From Candidatus Nitrotoga sp. HW29 (GTDB lineage Bacteria > Pseudomonadota > Gammaproteobacteria > Burkholderiales > Gallionellaceae): a stretch of 64,000 bases of DNA. Position 1 is the stretch's first letter; every line of letters begins with the position of its first letter. The translations under genes were made by a program, and so were the position numbers. The DNA lies in assembly GCF_924101635.2 (NCBI RefSeq), contig NZ_CAKMAA020000012.1:1-64000 (forward strand). Direction: 5' to 3'. Shown piece after piece: positions 55,688 through 64,000 of this stretch. The notes under the pieces are model-generated. The model made no database searches. It had not been told where the DNA came from and worked only from the letters and a program-made list of their open reading frames with translations.

Positions 55688-56418
55688 CACGCTATCCTCC
55701 AAAAAGTATCATCGGTAAATCGGTTGAGAGTTTCACTTGCTGCATCACGGTTGAAATTGGCTGCGACTCCATCATCTTCCCACCACCACTCTGGAGGGAC
55801 ATTATCGCAAGCGAAATTGAATTCGACAATTGCATCCGCCAAACGATTGCGGTAGACATCGCGCTCCACCAAATCACCGATGATATTCAAAAGGCTGTTA
55901 TTGAATACATGAGTCTGCGTAAATTGTAGCGAATCAAAGTGCGGGTCGAATACCTGATTGTGGTCAATAACGGCTAATCTCGAATTTTTTTGATCCCACA
56001 GCAAATTTGGATTGCCGCCTTTCTCGCTCAAAGTACGATCCGCGTTATGCACCCACCAGTCGAACAGCACCACATCTTTGCGAACTTGCTCATCTACTTG
56101 GGTAATATGTGAAAAGGAAAACTCCTGTACATGTGGCAATGCCTTGGAGCCGAATACCAGCCCCGTACCCAGTTCGTTTGCATCTCCTCGGCTGCACCAC
56201 CGGATTAATTCAGGCGGAATTTCCATGATTTCAAAATCAGGGACCGGCAGGCCAAAGGCGCGCGCCAGCCGTCCACCCACGTACTCTGCAATCAAGCTTT
56301 GCCTGCCAGCCCCCCGGCCTTTGACAAAGTAAGCCTGCCCATCTTCGCAGCGGCAATAGAACGGTTTGGTGACGCCCTGAATCGAGCGGTCGAGAATTTC
56401 AACAATCTGGACAGTCAT
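55687..56418 (-). CDS. Short HipA-like kinase
   Basis: A 243-residue protein of the HipA-like kinase family without the HipA_N domain: KPFYCRCEDGQAYFVKGRG (nucleotide-binding strand with lysine), GRQSLIAEYVGGRLARAFGL, DWWVHNADRTLSEKGGNPNLL (catalytic loop, H-N-x-D) and RLAVIDHNQVFD (metal-binding D). ATG 56418 follows GGGGG. Coupled with DUF3037. No HipB-like gene is beside it, so control must differ from classical hipBA. Confidence 0.82.
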   Translation of the reverse strand: MTVQIVEILDRSIQGVTKPFYCRCEDGQAYFVKGRGAGRQSLIAEYVGGRLARAFGLPVPDFEIMEIPPELIRWCSRGDANELGTGLVFGSKALPHVQEFSFSHITQVDEQVRKDVVLFDWWVHNADRTLSEKGGNPNLLWDQKNSRLAVIDHNQVFDPHFDSLQFTQTHVFNNSLLNIIGDLVERDVYRNRLADAIVEFNFACDNVPPEWWWEDDGVAANFNRDAASETLNRFTDDTFWRIA

Positions 56419-56433
56419 GCAACCCCCATCAAA

Positions 56434-56640
56434 TCAAGCGCCGCTTCCGGCATCCGCCCCATAAATATCAAGCGCTGGCAGGCTGTTCACAATCTTCATC
56501 GTCTCCAGGCTTACTGTTACCACGTAAGTGGCTTCGTTGCGCAGGTAACACAGGACCGGCTCTTCAAAGTAGGTGCTTTTTTCTCGCTCTGTGACAGATG
56601 CTTGTCGAAAAGTTTCCAGCAGCTTTGGCAGAGCGGTCAT
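56434..56640 (-). pseudogene. Remnant of type ISP restriction helicase
   Basis: A 68-codon frame. Residues 1-38 (MTALPKLLETFRQASVTERE, KSTYFEEPVLCYLRNEATY) resemble the N-terminus of large type ISP restriction-modification/helicase proteins (over 1000 residues). Residues 39-60 (VVTVSLETMKIVNSLPALDI) resemble their C-terminus. The middle is gone, which suggests an in-frame internal deletion. Assignment from memory of the family. Confidence 0.5.
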
Positions 56641-56938
56641 ATTTGAAGTGTTTTAGTGGGCTAAGTTATTTTGCGGATTTAGCTTTGATAGCGATCGCGT
56701 TTGGCAGTATATCGCACCGATATGGGGTGTAACATCTTTGCATCACCCCAAAAAGTGTTTGAGGTAAGTTGAATCTGTTACACCTACGAAGAAATCGATC
56801 GCTTAGTAAGGGTGGTGCGACAGTTTGAACGTAACATATAGCTACTGTGTTTATGCTAGGGGATAGCGTCAGCCCATTGTTTACAAGATATTTTGCTGCT
56901 AGTGTGTGTTTTATGTCACCGCTGCTCCTTGAGGAATC

Positions 56939-57835
56939 ATGACAGCCCATAATCACTCGCATAGCCACACCGCAAACTACGGTCGAGCATTTGCCATCGG
57001 CATTGCACTGAATGTGATGTTTGTAGTCGTTGAAACGATTTTTGGCTGGCAAGCCGACTCGCTTGCGCTACTCTCCGATGCCGGGCATAACCTGAGCGAT
57101 GTGCTTGGCTTACTTGTGGCTTATGGTGGCTTATATCTGGCACGGCTGCGGCCCAATCAGAAACACACATACGGTTTGGGGCGCGCCACAATCCTTGCCG
57201 CGTTGTTTAATGCGATGATCTTGCTGATTGCGATAGGTGGAATCGTGTGGGAAGCCGCCGGCAGATTCACTCATCCGGTGCCGATTCAAGGTGGCATCGT
57301 TATGTGGGTTGCCGCCATGGGAGTCGTAATCAACGGCATCACTGCTTGGCTATTCATGTCCGGCAATAAAACAGATCTCAACCTGCGTGGAGCTTTTCTT
57401 CATATGGCGGCAGATGCGCTGGTTTCACTCGGTGTGGTCATCGCGGGCGCGATGTTTATCTGGACGGGTTGGGTTTGGCTCGACCCGGCCATCAGTATGG
57501 TCATTGCTATCGTGATATTGTGGAGTACGTGGGATTTGCTGCGCCAGTCGTTACATCTTTCTTTGGACGGTGTGCCGGCATCAATCCAATTAGACAAGGT
57601 GAAAAATTATCTGGTAGTTCAGCCCAACGTCATCGAAATACATGATTTGCATGTATGGGCGATGAGTACCTCAGAAATTGCGCTGACCGTTCATTTGGTC
57701 ATGCGTGACGGACATCCGGGGAATGACTTTCTGTGCCGTGTTGCGGAAGAGTTGCACGACAACTTTACTATTGGACACGTCACTATTCAGATTGAGCTGG
57801 ACAAACACCATTGTTCTTTATCCGGTCATACATAG
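56939..57835 (+). CDS. czcD: Cation diffusion facilitator (CzcD/ZitB type)
   Basis: A 298-residue proton/metal antiporter with six membrane helices. The start is histidine-rich (HNHSHSHTANYGRAF). Metal-site motifs H-x3-D occur in helix 2 (DAGHNLSD) and helix 5 (HMAADAL). The C-terminal cytosolic domain ends with HVTIQIELDKHHC. It exports Zn2+ and related metals. ATG 56939 follows GAGGA. Confidence 0.92.
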   Translation: MTAHNHSHSHTANYGRAFAIGIALNVMFVVVETIFGWQADSLALLSDAGHNLSDVLGLLVAYGGLYLARLRPNQKHTYGLGRATILAALFNAMILLIAIGGIVWEAAGRFTHPVPIQGGIVMWVAAMGVVINGITAWLFMSGNKTDLNLRGAFLHMAADALVSLGVVIAGAMFIWTGWVWLDPAISMVIAIVILWSTWDLLRQSLHLSLDGVPASIQLDKVKNYLVVQPNVIEIHDLHVWAMSTSEIALTVHLVMRDGHPGNDFLCRVAEELHDNFTIGHVTIQIELDKHHCSLSGHT

Positions 57836-58013
57836 TTGGCACTTAAAGAGGTAGATTGATCACACTGGAGTAATCGGGAACAGAAGATTGATCAGTCAAT
57901 ACATTAAATTAATTGGCCATGAGCGGACGAGTCAAGCGGTTTTTTAGCATTGGTGAGGAGAGAAAGTCCGTGCGCATATTCAAACTTGCGTCTTATTTTA
58001 TTAGACGAGAGTG

Positions 58014-59102
58014 TTATTGTTTCGCCTTCCTTCGGTTCCACCACATGATGTAGCCAGTGGTAAATAGAATGAGCGGTGACAAACCGATGATCACTTGTAA
58101 AAAGCGGGTAGGTGTCCCGCCTATTACACCGATATGTATCGGGTAAAGTGTGTTAAAAATGCGCGTGCCCAGAGAGGCCTTCAACGCGTTTTCCACCTGT
58201 AATACCTTTCCTGAATATTGATCAAAATAGACGAAATTTCTACCATTTGGATGAAATTCCTGGACAAATTTTTTTCGTACTACCAAGGGTGCCGTCGGTT
58301 TCTGGGGCAGGTTAATCCAGGTGGTGGAGGCAGGCAGTATATAGTCGGCTTGATGCAACATCATGTCGAGTGCAGGCCTCGGCATTTGTGCTTGACGTGG
58401 ATCGGAAAGCGGTGGGGCAGCCCGCGGTGGGCTTTGAGTGATTGCATTGATCAAGTTAATAACCGTTTTATTAAATACTAAAGATGTGCCTGTAGAAGCA
58501 ATGAGTAGAATAAAAAAAACGGCATAGATACCCGAGGCGCGGTGTATATCAAAATTTATTCTTTTCCATTGTGCGGCCCACTGAATTTTAAATCCCGGAG
58601 AAAATTTTCTGTTTCGCGGCCACCATAAAATAAGGCCGGTTATGCTCATGCCAATCAGTAGCAATGCACTTATACCAAGGATAATTTCGCCACGCTCGCC
58701 ATTTAAAAGTTCGGTGTGCAGAAGCGCAATCCATCCGGTAAATGTATCTTTTTGTTGGTGTTCGCCCAAGATCATGCCGTTATAAGGATCAACATAAATG
58801 AACAAATCATGCGCATTGTTCATCTTAATTAAATAGGCTTGCTCTGGAGTGCGCGGCATACGGATGAAAAACGGTTTATCTTCCGGATAGGCGTGCTGCA
58901 CTGTTTCCAGTGCCGCCTGTAAAGAAACACGCTCGTCACGCGGTATGGTGTTCATCAATTCGGGATATACCAGCGCCTCGATCTCTTCGCGAAATACCAA
59001 TATGCTACCGGTCAGCCCGCTTAATATCAGCAGCAATCCGATAGCCAAACCGGTATACAGATGTAATTGGAAAACAATTTTTCTGGTAGTCACGGCTGAC
59101 AT
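58014..59102 (-). CDS. PepSY-associated membrane protein (siderophore operon)
   Basis: A 362-residue inner-membrane protein with four helices: LHLYTGLAIGLLLILSGLTG, GEIILGISALLLIGMSITGLILWWP, FDIHRASGIYAVFFILLIASTG and IGLSPLILFTTGYIMWWNRRK, with conserved histidines and PepSY-like periplasmic segments. Relatives (PiuB/FegB-like) are thought to reduce or release iron from imported siderophores. It is the last gene of the siderophore operon, 18 bases after the SbnG-like gene. Confidence 0.88.
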   Translation of the reverse strand: MSAVTTRKIVFQLHLYTGLAIGLLLILSGLTGSILVFREEIEALVYPELMNTIPRDERVSLQAALETVQHAYPEDKPFFIRMPRTPEQAYLIKMNNAHDLFIYVDPYNGMILGEHQQKDTFTGWIALLHTELLNGERGEIILGISALLLIGMSITGLILWWPRNRKFSPGFKIQWAAQWKRINFDIHRASGIYAVFFILLIASTGTSLVFNKTVINLINAITQSPPRAAPPLSDPRQAQMPRPALDMMLHQADYILPASTTWINLPQKPTAPLVVRKKFVQEFHPNGRNFVYFDQYSGKVLQVENALKASLGTRIFNTLYPIHIGVIGGTPTRFLQVIIGLSPLILFTTGYIMWWNRRKAKQ

Positions 59103-59120
59103 CAGATTTTTTCTATCAAT

Positions 59121-59882
59121 TTACTTAAACCCCATCAAGTGAGCTTTGAGCGCCCGAAAGTTTACTCCCCGATCGTCTCCCAGCAAATAGGCTTGCACAC
59201 CGCGCTCCTTCCAGGCATGTAGTTGGTTTGCAGCACGCGGAATCGCGCAGAATTGGACATTACGCTCGAAGCAGGCAGTAGCAATTTTATCGATTGCGGC
59301 TTCCACGCTCGGATGTTGCGCTTGCCCCGGCAGACCATAAGATTGCGATAAATCGATCGCCCCTTCAAGCACCATGTCAATACCGGTGACCGATAGAATG
59401 GCATCCAGATTATCGATGCCTTCTTTATCCTCGATCATCGCTACTACCATGATTTCAGCATTGGCTCGCTCAAAATAGGTCGGCAGATCGAGAGTGCCAA
59501 AACCGGTGGTACGTCCCCCGCTGATGCCACGGCTTCCCAGCGGATAATACCGGCTGGCGGTGACTGCCTGTTCGGCATCGAAGCGGTTGCGTACATGCGG
59601 TATGACGATTCCTTGAGCGCCGCAATCCAATGCACGCAAGATGTTTTCCGGCGCGGCATTGGGCACTCTGATCAAGGGTGTCATGGCGGCGCATTCGGCG
59701 GCTCGCACCATGTTTTCAAGTGTTTCCGGATTTACGCAAACGTGCTCCATGTCCAGAATCACGAAATCGTAGCCCGCATAGCCAATCATTTCGACTACCA
59801 ACGGCGACGGAATCGAATTGAGCAATCCGAAAACAGTCTTGCCATTAACGAGCGCCTGTTTAAGTTGATTGGTTTGCAACAT
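59121..59882 (-). CDS. HpcH/HpaI-family citrate synthase, SbnG-like
   Basis: A 253-residue HpcH/HpaI aldolase-family enzyme: FVILDMEHVCVN, PLIRVPNAAPENILRALDCGAQGIVIPHVRN, YPLGSRGISGGRTTGFG and AMIEDKEGIDNLDAIL with the metal-binding glutamate. In staphyloferrin B clusters this family provides SbnG, which makes citrate from oxaloacetate and acetyl-CoA. The setting beside a decarboxylase and an IucA/IucC synthetase supports that role over a catabolic aldolase. ATG 59882 overlaps the decarboxylase gene end by 23 bases. Confidence 0.85.
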   Translation of the reverse strand: MLQTNQLKQALVNGKTVFGLLNSIPSPLVVEMIGYAGYDFVILDMEHVCVNPETLENMVRAAECAAMTPLIRVPNAAPENILRALDCGAQGIVIPHVRNRFDAEQAVTASRYYPLGSRGISGGRTTGFGTLDLPTYFERANAEIMVVAMIEDKEGIDNLDAILSVTGIDMVLEGAIDLSQSYGLPGQAQHPSVEAAIDKIATACFERNVQFCAIPRAANQLHAWKERGVQAYLLGDDRGVNFRALKAHLMGFK

Positions 59883-61098
59883 ATGGTTGCTCCTCTATTG
59901 GCAAATACCATTGCTGCGGATGTGGATGACGCAAAAAATCGTGATGGGATATATGCCAGGCATAGGCACCCGCATAAGGAAATACCAGCAAGTCGCCACA
60001 ACGCGCCGATTTGACTGACACGTCAAATGCCAGCAAGTCTTTCGGCGTGCATAATTGCCCCACAATATTCACTTTTTCGTTGGAAATTTCAGGGCGTGGA
60101 AATGGATACTGCCATTCATTGATCGGTATCACATGAAAGGGATGGCTGTGACCTTGCGCGTAAGGCGTGCGAAAGTGATGTGAGCCGCCTCTGCCGACTA
60201 TAAAGCTCTTGCCGTAGCTCCGCTTGATATCGATAATCTGCATCACATAGTAGCCGCAGGCGGCGGTGATATAACGGCCTAACTCAAAACGTACACGGAT
60301 CCCAGGCAAGCCGCTATTTTTTAATAATGCGGACAATCCGGCGCTAAAAACTGTCCAGTCGAATTGCTGTTGAGGTTGCCGATAATTAATACCAATACCG
60401 CCACCTACATTGATATGGTCGATTTCCAACTCGTATACATCGCACCATCGCCGGACCTGTCTTAGATATGACGCCACCAGTTGCAAATGGGCTTGGGCGT
60501 CGAGCTGATGTGATAACAAGTGAAAATGAAAGCCGCGCAGCCGAATTTCAGGATGAGCCCGTAACCATCGCATGCATTCCGGCAATTGCTGAATAGAAAT
60601 GCCAAATGGAGTTGGTTTTCCACCCATCATCAAGCTGGTTTCTGCCAAATTGTCGACTACCATGTTGAGACGTAACAGTATCGCCACCGTTTTATCTGTC
60701 TGGATGGCAATCCCGGCTAACCGCTGTAATTCGTTAAGACTTTCAACATGCAGACAATCGACATTTTGATCTATCGCCTCATCGAGTTCCTGATCCAATT
60801 TACCCGGGCCGCTAAAAATCACCGGCATATCTGCAAAGTGTTCACGCACCCAGGCTAGCTCGCCGCCCGAAGATACCTCAAAGCCATTTATGATGGGTGC
60901 CAGTGTCTGCAGAATGGGTAGATCAGAATTGGCTTTTATCGCGTAAAATAATTCATAGCCTTCAGGCAAAGTTTTGATCAAATTTGCCGCATGCCGCCGC
61001 AAGGCCGCCAAGTCATATACATAAGCACACAATGGCTCGTCGGTATCGGCCTGTGCAGCGCAAATGCTTTTAAATACTTCAGTTAATCTTAACTTCAT
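59860..61098 (-). CDS. PLP-dependent decarboxylase, SbnH-like
   Basis: A 412-residue fold-type III decarboxylase of the diaminopimelate/ornithine group. K55 in FYAIKANSD binds PLP; GFHFHLLSHQ, HINVGGGIGINY, FELGRY, QLCTPKDLLA (active-site cysteine) and GAYAWHISHHDFL follow. SbnH decarboxylates a citryl-diaminopropionate intermediate in staphyloferrin B assembly; by context the same role is likely here. ATG 61098 overlaps the synthetase gene (ATGA). Confidence 0.85.
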   Translation of the reverse strand: MKLRLTEVFKSICAAQADTDEPLCAYVYDLAALRRHAANLIKTLPEGYELFYAIKANSDLPILQTLAPIINGFEVSSGGELAWVREHFADMPVIFSGPGKLDQELDEAIDQNVDCLHVESLNELQRLAGIAIQTDKTVAILLRLNMVVDNLAETSLMMGGKPTPFGISIQQLPECMRWLRAHPEIRLRGFHFHLLSHQLDAQAHLQLVASYLRQVRRWCDVYELEIDHINVGGGIGINYRQPQQQFDWTVFSAGLSALLKNSGLPGIRVRFELGRYITAACGYYVMQIIDIKRSYGKSFIVGRGGSHHFRTPYAQGHSHPFHVIPINEWQYPFPRPEISNEKVNIVGQLCTPKDLLAFDVSVKSARCGDLLVFPYAGAYAWHISHHDFLRHPHPQQWYLPIEEQPYVANQST

Positions 61099-62927
61099 GT
61101 ACCATCCTCTCCCAGCGCACCCAGCGGGTTATTCACCGGTAAGTACGCTGAAGCGCGATCCGCCCGCTTGAAAAAACGGTTGATCAAATTTGCTTTTCCT
61201 GGAAGCGGCTCACCATTAAACAAGGCATTAATACACCGTGCTGAAACGTCGTCTCCATAGTGACGTTGATAAACATGCAGATGGTGTCGTACCATTGTCC
61301 ATAAGCGATTGTTTAATGCCGGTTTACCTGCACTGATCTGGCTGATTGCCTCGCAAAAATTGTTGACGAACAGGCAATAGGCAACTCGTTTCCATCCCTG
61401 ATCATTGCTATACCAGAGGGACTCGCGGGCGCGCGGACTTATGGTTTCCAGTTGATTTGTGCAATAGCGCTCTTTCACCAGCTTGACCCCCTCGAAATCG
61501 CGCAAGAAAACCTGTTGCGGTTCTCCTCCGGTCACGCCGATTATCACGTTTTGCAAGTGCGGCTCGAATATGACACCGTGAGCGAAATAGCAGTACAGTA
61601 CCGGATACATGATTTCGGCGACGTAACGCGAAAACCATTGTTCGGCGGCCTCCTCGAAGGGTATTTTTCTATGCTGCTCCATGTTCGCAAGCAATTCACG
61701 AATGCGAGCTTCTCCATAGACGTGGTTACCGAATAATGCACCGGCCAAAATAGGCGTTACACCGGTAAGCAGCACATCGGCGAAATTTTGCCGCAGGATC
61801 ATGCCGAAGCCTTCGGTTACCTCCTTGGCAAAGTGATCTTCCTGCTTTAAATCTACCGAGATGAATGCTGGCTCTTCCAATACTCGGATCCCCGGGAATT
61901 GCAGCTCCAAGCTTGGCATTAATGCGCGCATGATTTTGGTCACTTGCAGTGCACCCTCAAGTTCGTAAACCGCATTTTTGCGTACACAGTTGGTTATTCG
62001 AATGTTCAATGAACACTTGTAGAAATACGGATTGTCGGGATGGAACAGGGTGCGGATTGACGAGGTGGGGTAATAATTTGGTCCTTGTTGTCCCAGGTTG
62101 CGGATACGTCCGGTTCGGATTGCTGCCGCAACGCTTACATGGCCGAGCAGATAGCGTGCCTGCCACGGATGGGTCGGAATTAACGCAAACTCATCGTCAG
62201 CGGCGAGACCGGCAGGTGCCTGGGCCGTGACGATTTGATCGCACGACTCGGTAAGCATCGATTGCTGCAATAAGTATTCGCGGCGTACTGCGAAGTAATG
62301 CAGAGGGAAGTTTGCCCCTGTTTCTGGTGAATAGCGCAGCATATCTTCGTGGGAAACGCCTTGGCGGCTTTTCGGAGCGGGGTGAAACGGATGGCCAAAA
62401 ATCAGCGATTGTTCGGATTCAATAAATGCCTGTAATGGTTCCTGCGAAAAGCGTCCAGGGCGGGAAGCGCATAGCACGGCAGTGGTAACTGCAACGCTGT
62501 CGTGAATCTGTTGCATCAACTCATCGTTCACAGGTAGTTTATTCTTCAAAGACATCTCGCGTAGCAAAAGTCTCGCGAACACTTGCCAATCCAGCAAGGC
62601 CCAGGGTTTTCCAGGGGATTTGCAATAGAATGGTGATTGGTAGCGATAGTTGCTAGTGAGGGAAGCGCCGTCGACTACCGTGAGCAGACGATCTCCGGTA
62701 AGCGGCAGTCGAACGTGCATGATGCGGCCACCGCTACGCTGTAAAGCCAGTCGTATGGATACCGGATTATCGTTTTGGCCGAATAAAGGCCCCACGCTTA
62801 ATTGCCCTTCCGGGCCCGCCACCTCACGGCAATAGCAATTAAGCAAAGTTTCCATAGAGCGTCGACCGGCTTCCTGGTGAGCTATTTGTAGGGAGTCGAT
62901 GGCTTCCGCTAAATTGTTGGTATGCAT
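61095..62927 (-). CDS. IucA/IucC-family siderophore synthetase
   Basis: A 610-residue NIS synthetase that condenses a carboxylate with an amine after adenylation. ATP-binding motifs: SLIFGHPFHPAPKSRQGVS, LIPTHPWQ, TSSIRTLFHP, KCSLNIRITNCVRKN, FEPHLQNVIIGV and FLRDFEGVKL. It follows the MFS gene by 22 bases. Staphyloferrin B needs three such enzymes; only one is in view, so others may be beyond the right edge. Confidence 0.92.
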   Translation of the reverse strand: MHTNNLAEAIDSLQIAHQEAGRRSMETLLNCYCREVAGPEGQLSVGPLFGQNDNPVSIRLALQRSGGRIMHVRLPLTGDRLLTVVDGASLTSNYRYQSPFYCKSPGKPWALLDWQVFARLLLREMSLKNKLPVNDELMQQIHDSVAVTTAVLCASRPGRFSQEPLQAFIESEQSLIFGHPFHPAPKSRQGVSHEDMLRYSPETGANFPLHYFAVRREYLLQQSMLTESCDQIVTAQAPAGLAADDEFALIPTHPWQARYLLGHVSVAAAIRTGRIRNLGQQGPNYYPTSSIRTLFHPDNPYFYKCSLNIRITNCVRKNAVYELEGALQVTKIMRALMPSLELQFPGIRVLEEPAFISVDLKQEDHFAKEVTEGFGMILRQNFADVLLTGVTPILAGALFGNHVYGEARIRELLANMEQHRKIPFEEAAEQWFSRYVAEIMYPVLYCYFAHGVIFEPHLQNVIIGVTGGEPQQVFLRDFEGVKLVKERYCTNQLETISPRARESLWYSNDQGWKRVAYCLFVNNFCEAISQISAGKPALNNRLWTMVRHHLHVYQRHYGDDVSARCINALFNGEPLPGKANLINRFFKRADRASAYLPVNNPLGALGEDGT

Positions 62928-62949
62928 GGTTCCTCCTAATGGGTAATGA

Positions 62950-64000
62950 CTAAGAATTGTTTAGGTGTAAACGATATGCCGCTAAGCCAGCCAGATATAA
63001 GCCAGCAATGAATAGAGTGAATGCGCCAATAAAAAAAGGGGCGCGTAAATCGAGCATTTGAACCGCAGTACCGGCAATTAAACCGGCGATAACGGCGCCC
63101 CATTTGGAACTGCTTTCGAACCAGCCGAAAGTGCGTCCTGCATTGCCGCTGGTTACGATGCCCGCGATTAGCGTGTGCAATCCTATGAAGCCGATGGTCA
63201 TGCTGAATCCCATTACGATGCGCCAGGCAACCACGGCAGGTAGCGACGGAAATAGCGCTTGACCGAACAGTGATGCAGCTAGCAACAGATATGATATCGA
63301 CAGCATGAACATCAAGCTGCGCTGCTCCAGATAACGATTCAATGGTACTGCGCACAATAGATAGATCAAATGCGGGAGCCCAAACAGTAGCCCGGCTATA
63401 GCCGGTGTAACTGAGCTGAAATCAGCTTGAATAAAGGGAATAAAATAAGGAAACGTAATGACGGTGGCAAATATGAACGCGAACTGCAAGGCGTAGACTT
63501 GCTGAGACGAGGCTTCTCTCGCTTTACCCGTGGCCTGCATCGGTGTTTTAGTCGCCGTTTGTACTTGAGAAACAGGCAGCCATCCAATGAACAGCGCAGC
63601 GATTAGCGGTAACAGCGCCAGGTAACGGTATAGCTCAATAGGAGATTCGATAGTCATTAGCAGGCCTAATCCCGCCGGTGCGACCACCAATGCCGCCCGT
63701 GCCGACCATTGCATCAATGTCAGACTGCGGGTTAGGTCTGTGCCGTTTACTACCGTTGCCAAATAAGCATTGGAGGCGGCGAAGGTCCCGCCGAGCAAAC
63801 CTTGCAGTGATAAAGCAATGAAGAATACCCAGATATTTGGAGCAAATCCGGCGAGCAGAAAACTTCCCGCCAATCCCAGTTGAGCGCGCAGCAATAACGG
63901 CTTTTTGCCGTATTTATCCGCCAACTTGCCCCACCACGGACTGCTAATCGCGGTAAAAAAAGTTGGCATGACATATAACCATCCAGCCAGATAGGTGGCT
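62950..64000 (-). CDS. MFS transporter, siderophore exporter (5' end outside window)
   Basis: The frame continues past the right edge; at least 350 residues are visible. It begins in view with LAGWLYVMPTFFTAISSPWW, then GKLADKYGKKPLLLRAQLGL (the MFS motif A, DKYGKKP), and about ten membrane segments follow. The C-terminal half has GFSMTIGFIGLHTLIAG. It is the upstream partner of the synthetase gene and probably exports the finished siderophore (SbnD-like). Confidence 0.87.
   Translation of the reverse strand, partial: ATYLAGWLYVMPTFFTAISSPWWGKLADKYGKKPLLLRAQLGLAGSFLLAGFAPNIWVFFIALSLQGLLGGTFAASNAYLATVVNGTDLTRSLTLMQWSARAALVVAPAGLGLLMTIESPIELYRYLALLPLIAALFIGWLPVSQVQTATKTPMQATGKAREASSQQVYALQFAFIFATVITFPYFIPFIQADFSSVTPAIAGLLFGLPHLIYLLCAVPLNRYLEQRSLMFMLSISYLLLAASLFGQALFPSLPAVVAWRIVMGFSMTIGFIGLHTLIAGIVTSGNAGRTFGWFESSSKWGAVIAGLIAGTAVQMLDLRAPFFIGAFTLFIAGLYLAGLAAYRLHLNNS

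Noticed and set aside
1-64000. CRISPR array
   Set aside because: No regularly spaced direct repeats were seen on reading the window.

Overview
The window looks like a chromosome segment of a betaproteobacterium, probably order Nitrosomonadales (Gallionellaceae or Nitrosomonas-like). Support: the acidithiobacillus-type gshA next to a regulatory PTS (EIIA-Man, HPr, EI), the cysTWA-cysB operon, a midcut-by-XrtH sorting substrate, and a moderate-GC core gene set (rep, rnr-rlmB, cysG, ybiT). The genus is inference; no rRNA is present.

Bases 1 to about 20160 are the right end of an integrated genomic island or ICE. It is visibly GC-richer than the rest. It opens with ICE-type cargo (DUF932 protein, RadC), an orphan RelB/DinJ antitoxin, a three-gene ABC-3C conflict system, and an OLD-nuclease/UvrD-helicase pair of Gabija type. 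Then comes a tightly packed plus-strand operon: hipB, hipA, a Cap4-nuclease/STAND ATPase ending in a SEC-C motif, a HEPN-like protein, and an Mrr-nuclease/STAND ATPase. The end holds an IS30 remnant fused to a broken RelE/HigB-type toxin gene and a P4-type integrase. The chromosomal junction is the 3' part of a tRNA-Leu(UAA) gene at 20161-20217, so the intact tRNA should lie at the other, unseen end. The hipBA/STAND/HEPN/STAND operon is the best candidate for an undescribed defence system.

Bases 20.2 to 35.5 kb are core genes with small scars: rep; rlmB-rnr; tRNA-Leu(CAG); cysG; an alkB-alkA-type repair pair; an exosortase-H substrate; a decayed sterol-desaturase gene joined to a toxin-tail fragment with a membrane-protein partner; an Amt transporter; a NUDIX hydrolase; and a YyaL-type thioredoxin-domain protein.

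Bases 36 to 57.8 kb carry a class A PBP-like protein without a normal start codon, a protein with three VanZ modules, ybiT, gshA, the regulatory PTS operon (gshB is absent), cysT-cysW-cysA-cysB, small secreted or zinc-ribbon proteins, a glutamine amidotransferase, alanine dehydrogenase, a HipA-like kinase/DUF3037 pair behind a helicase remnant, and a cation diffusion facilitator.

Bases 58 to 64 kb are a minus-strand siderophore operon running off the right edge: MFS exporter, IucA/IucC synthetase, SbnH-like decarboxylase, SbnG-like citrate synthase/aldolase and a PepSY membrane protein. The set resembles staphyloferrin B biosynthesis.
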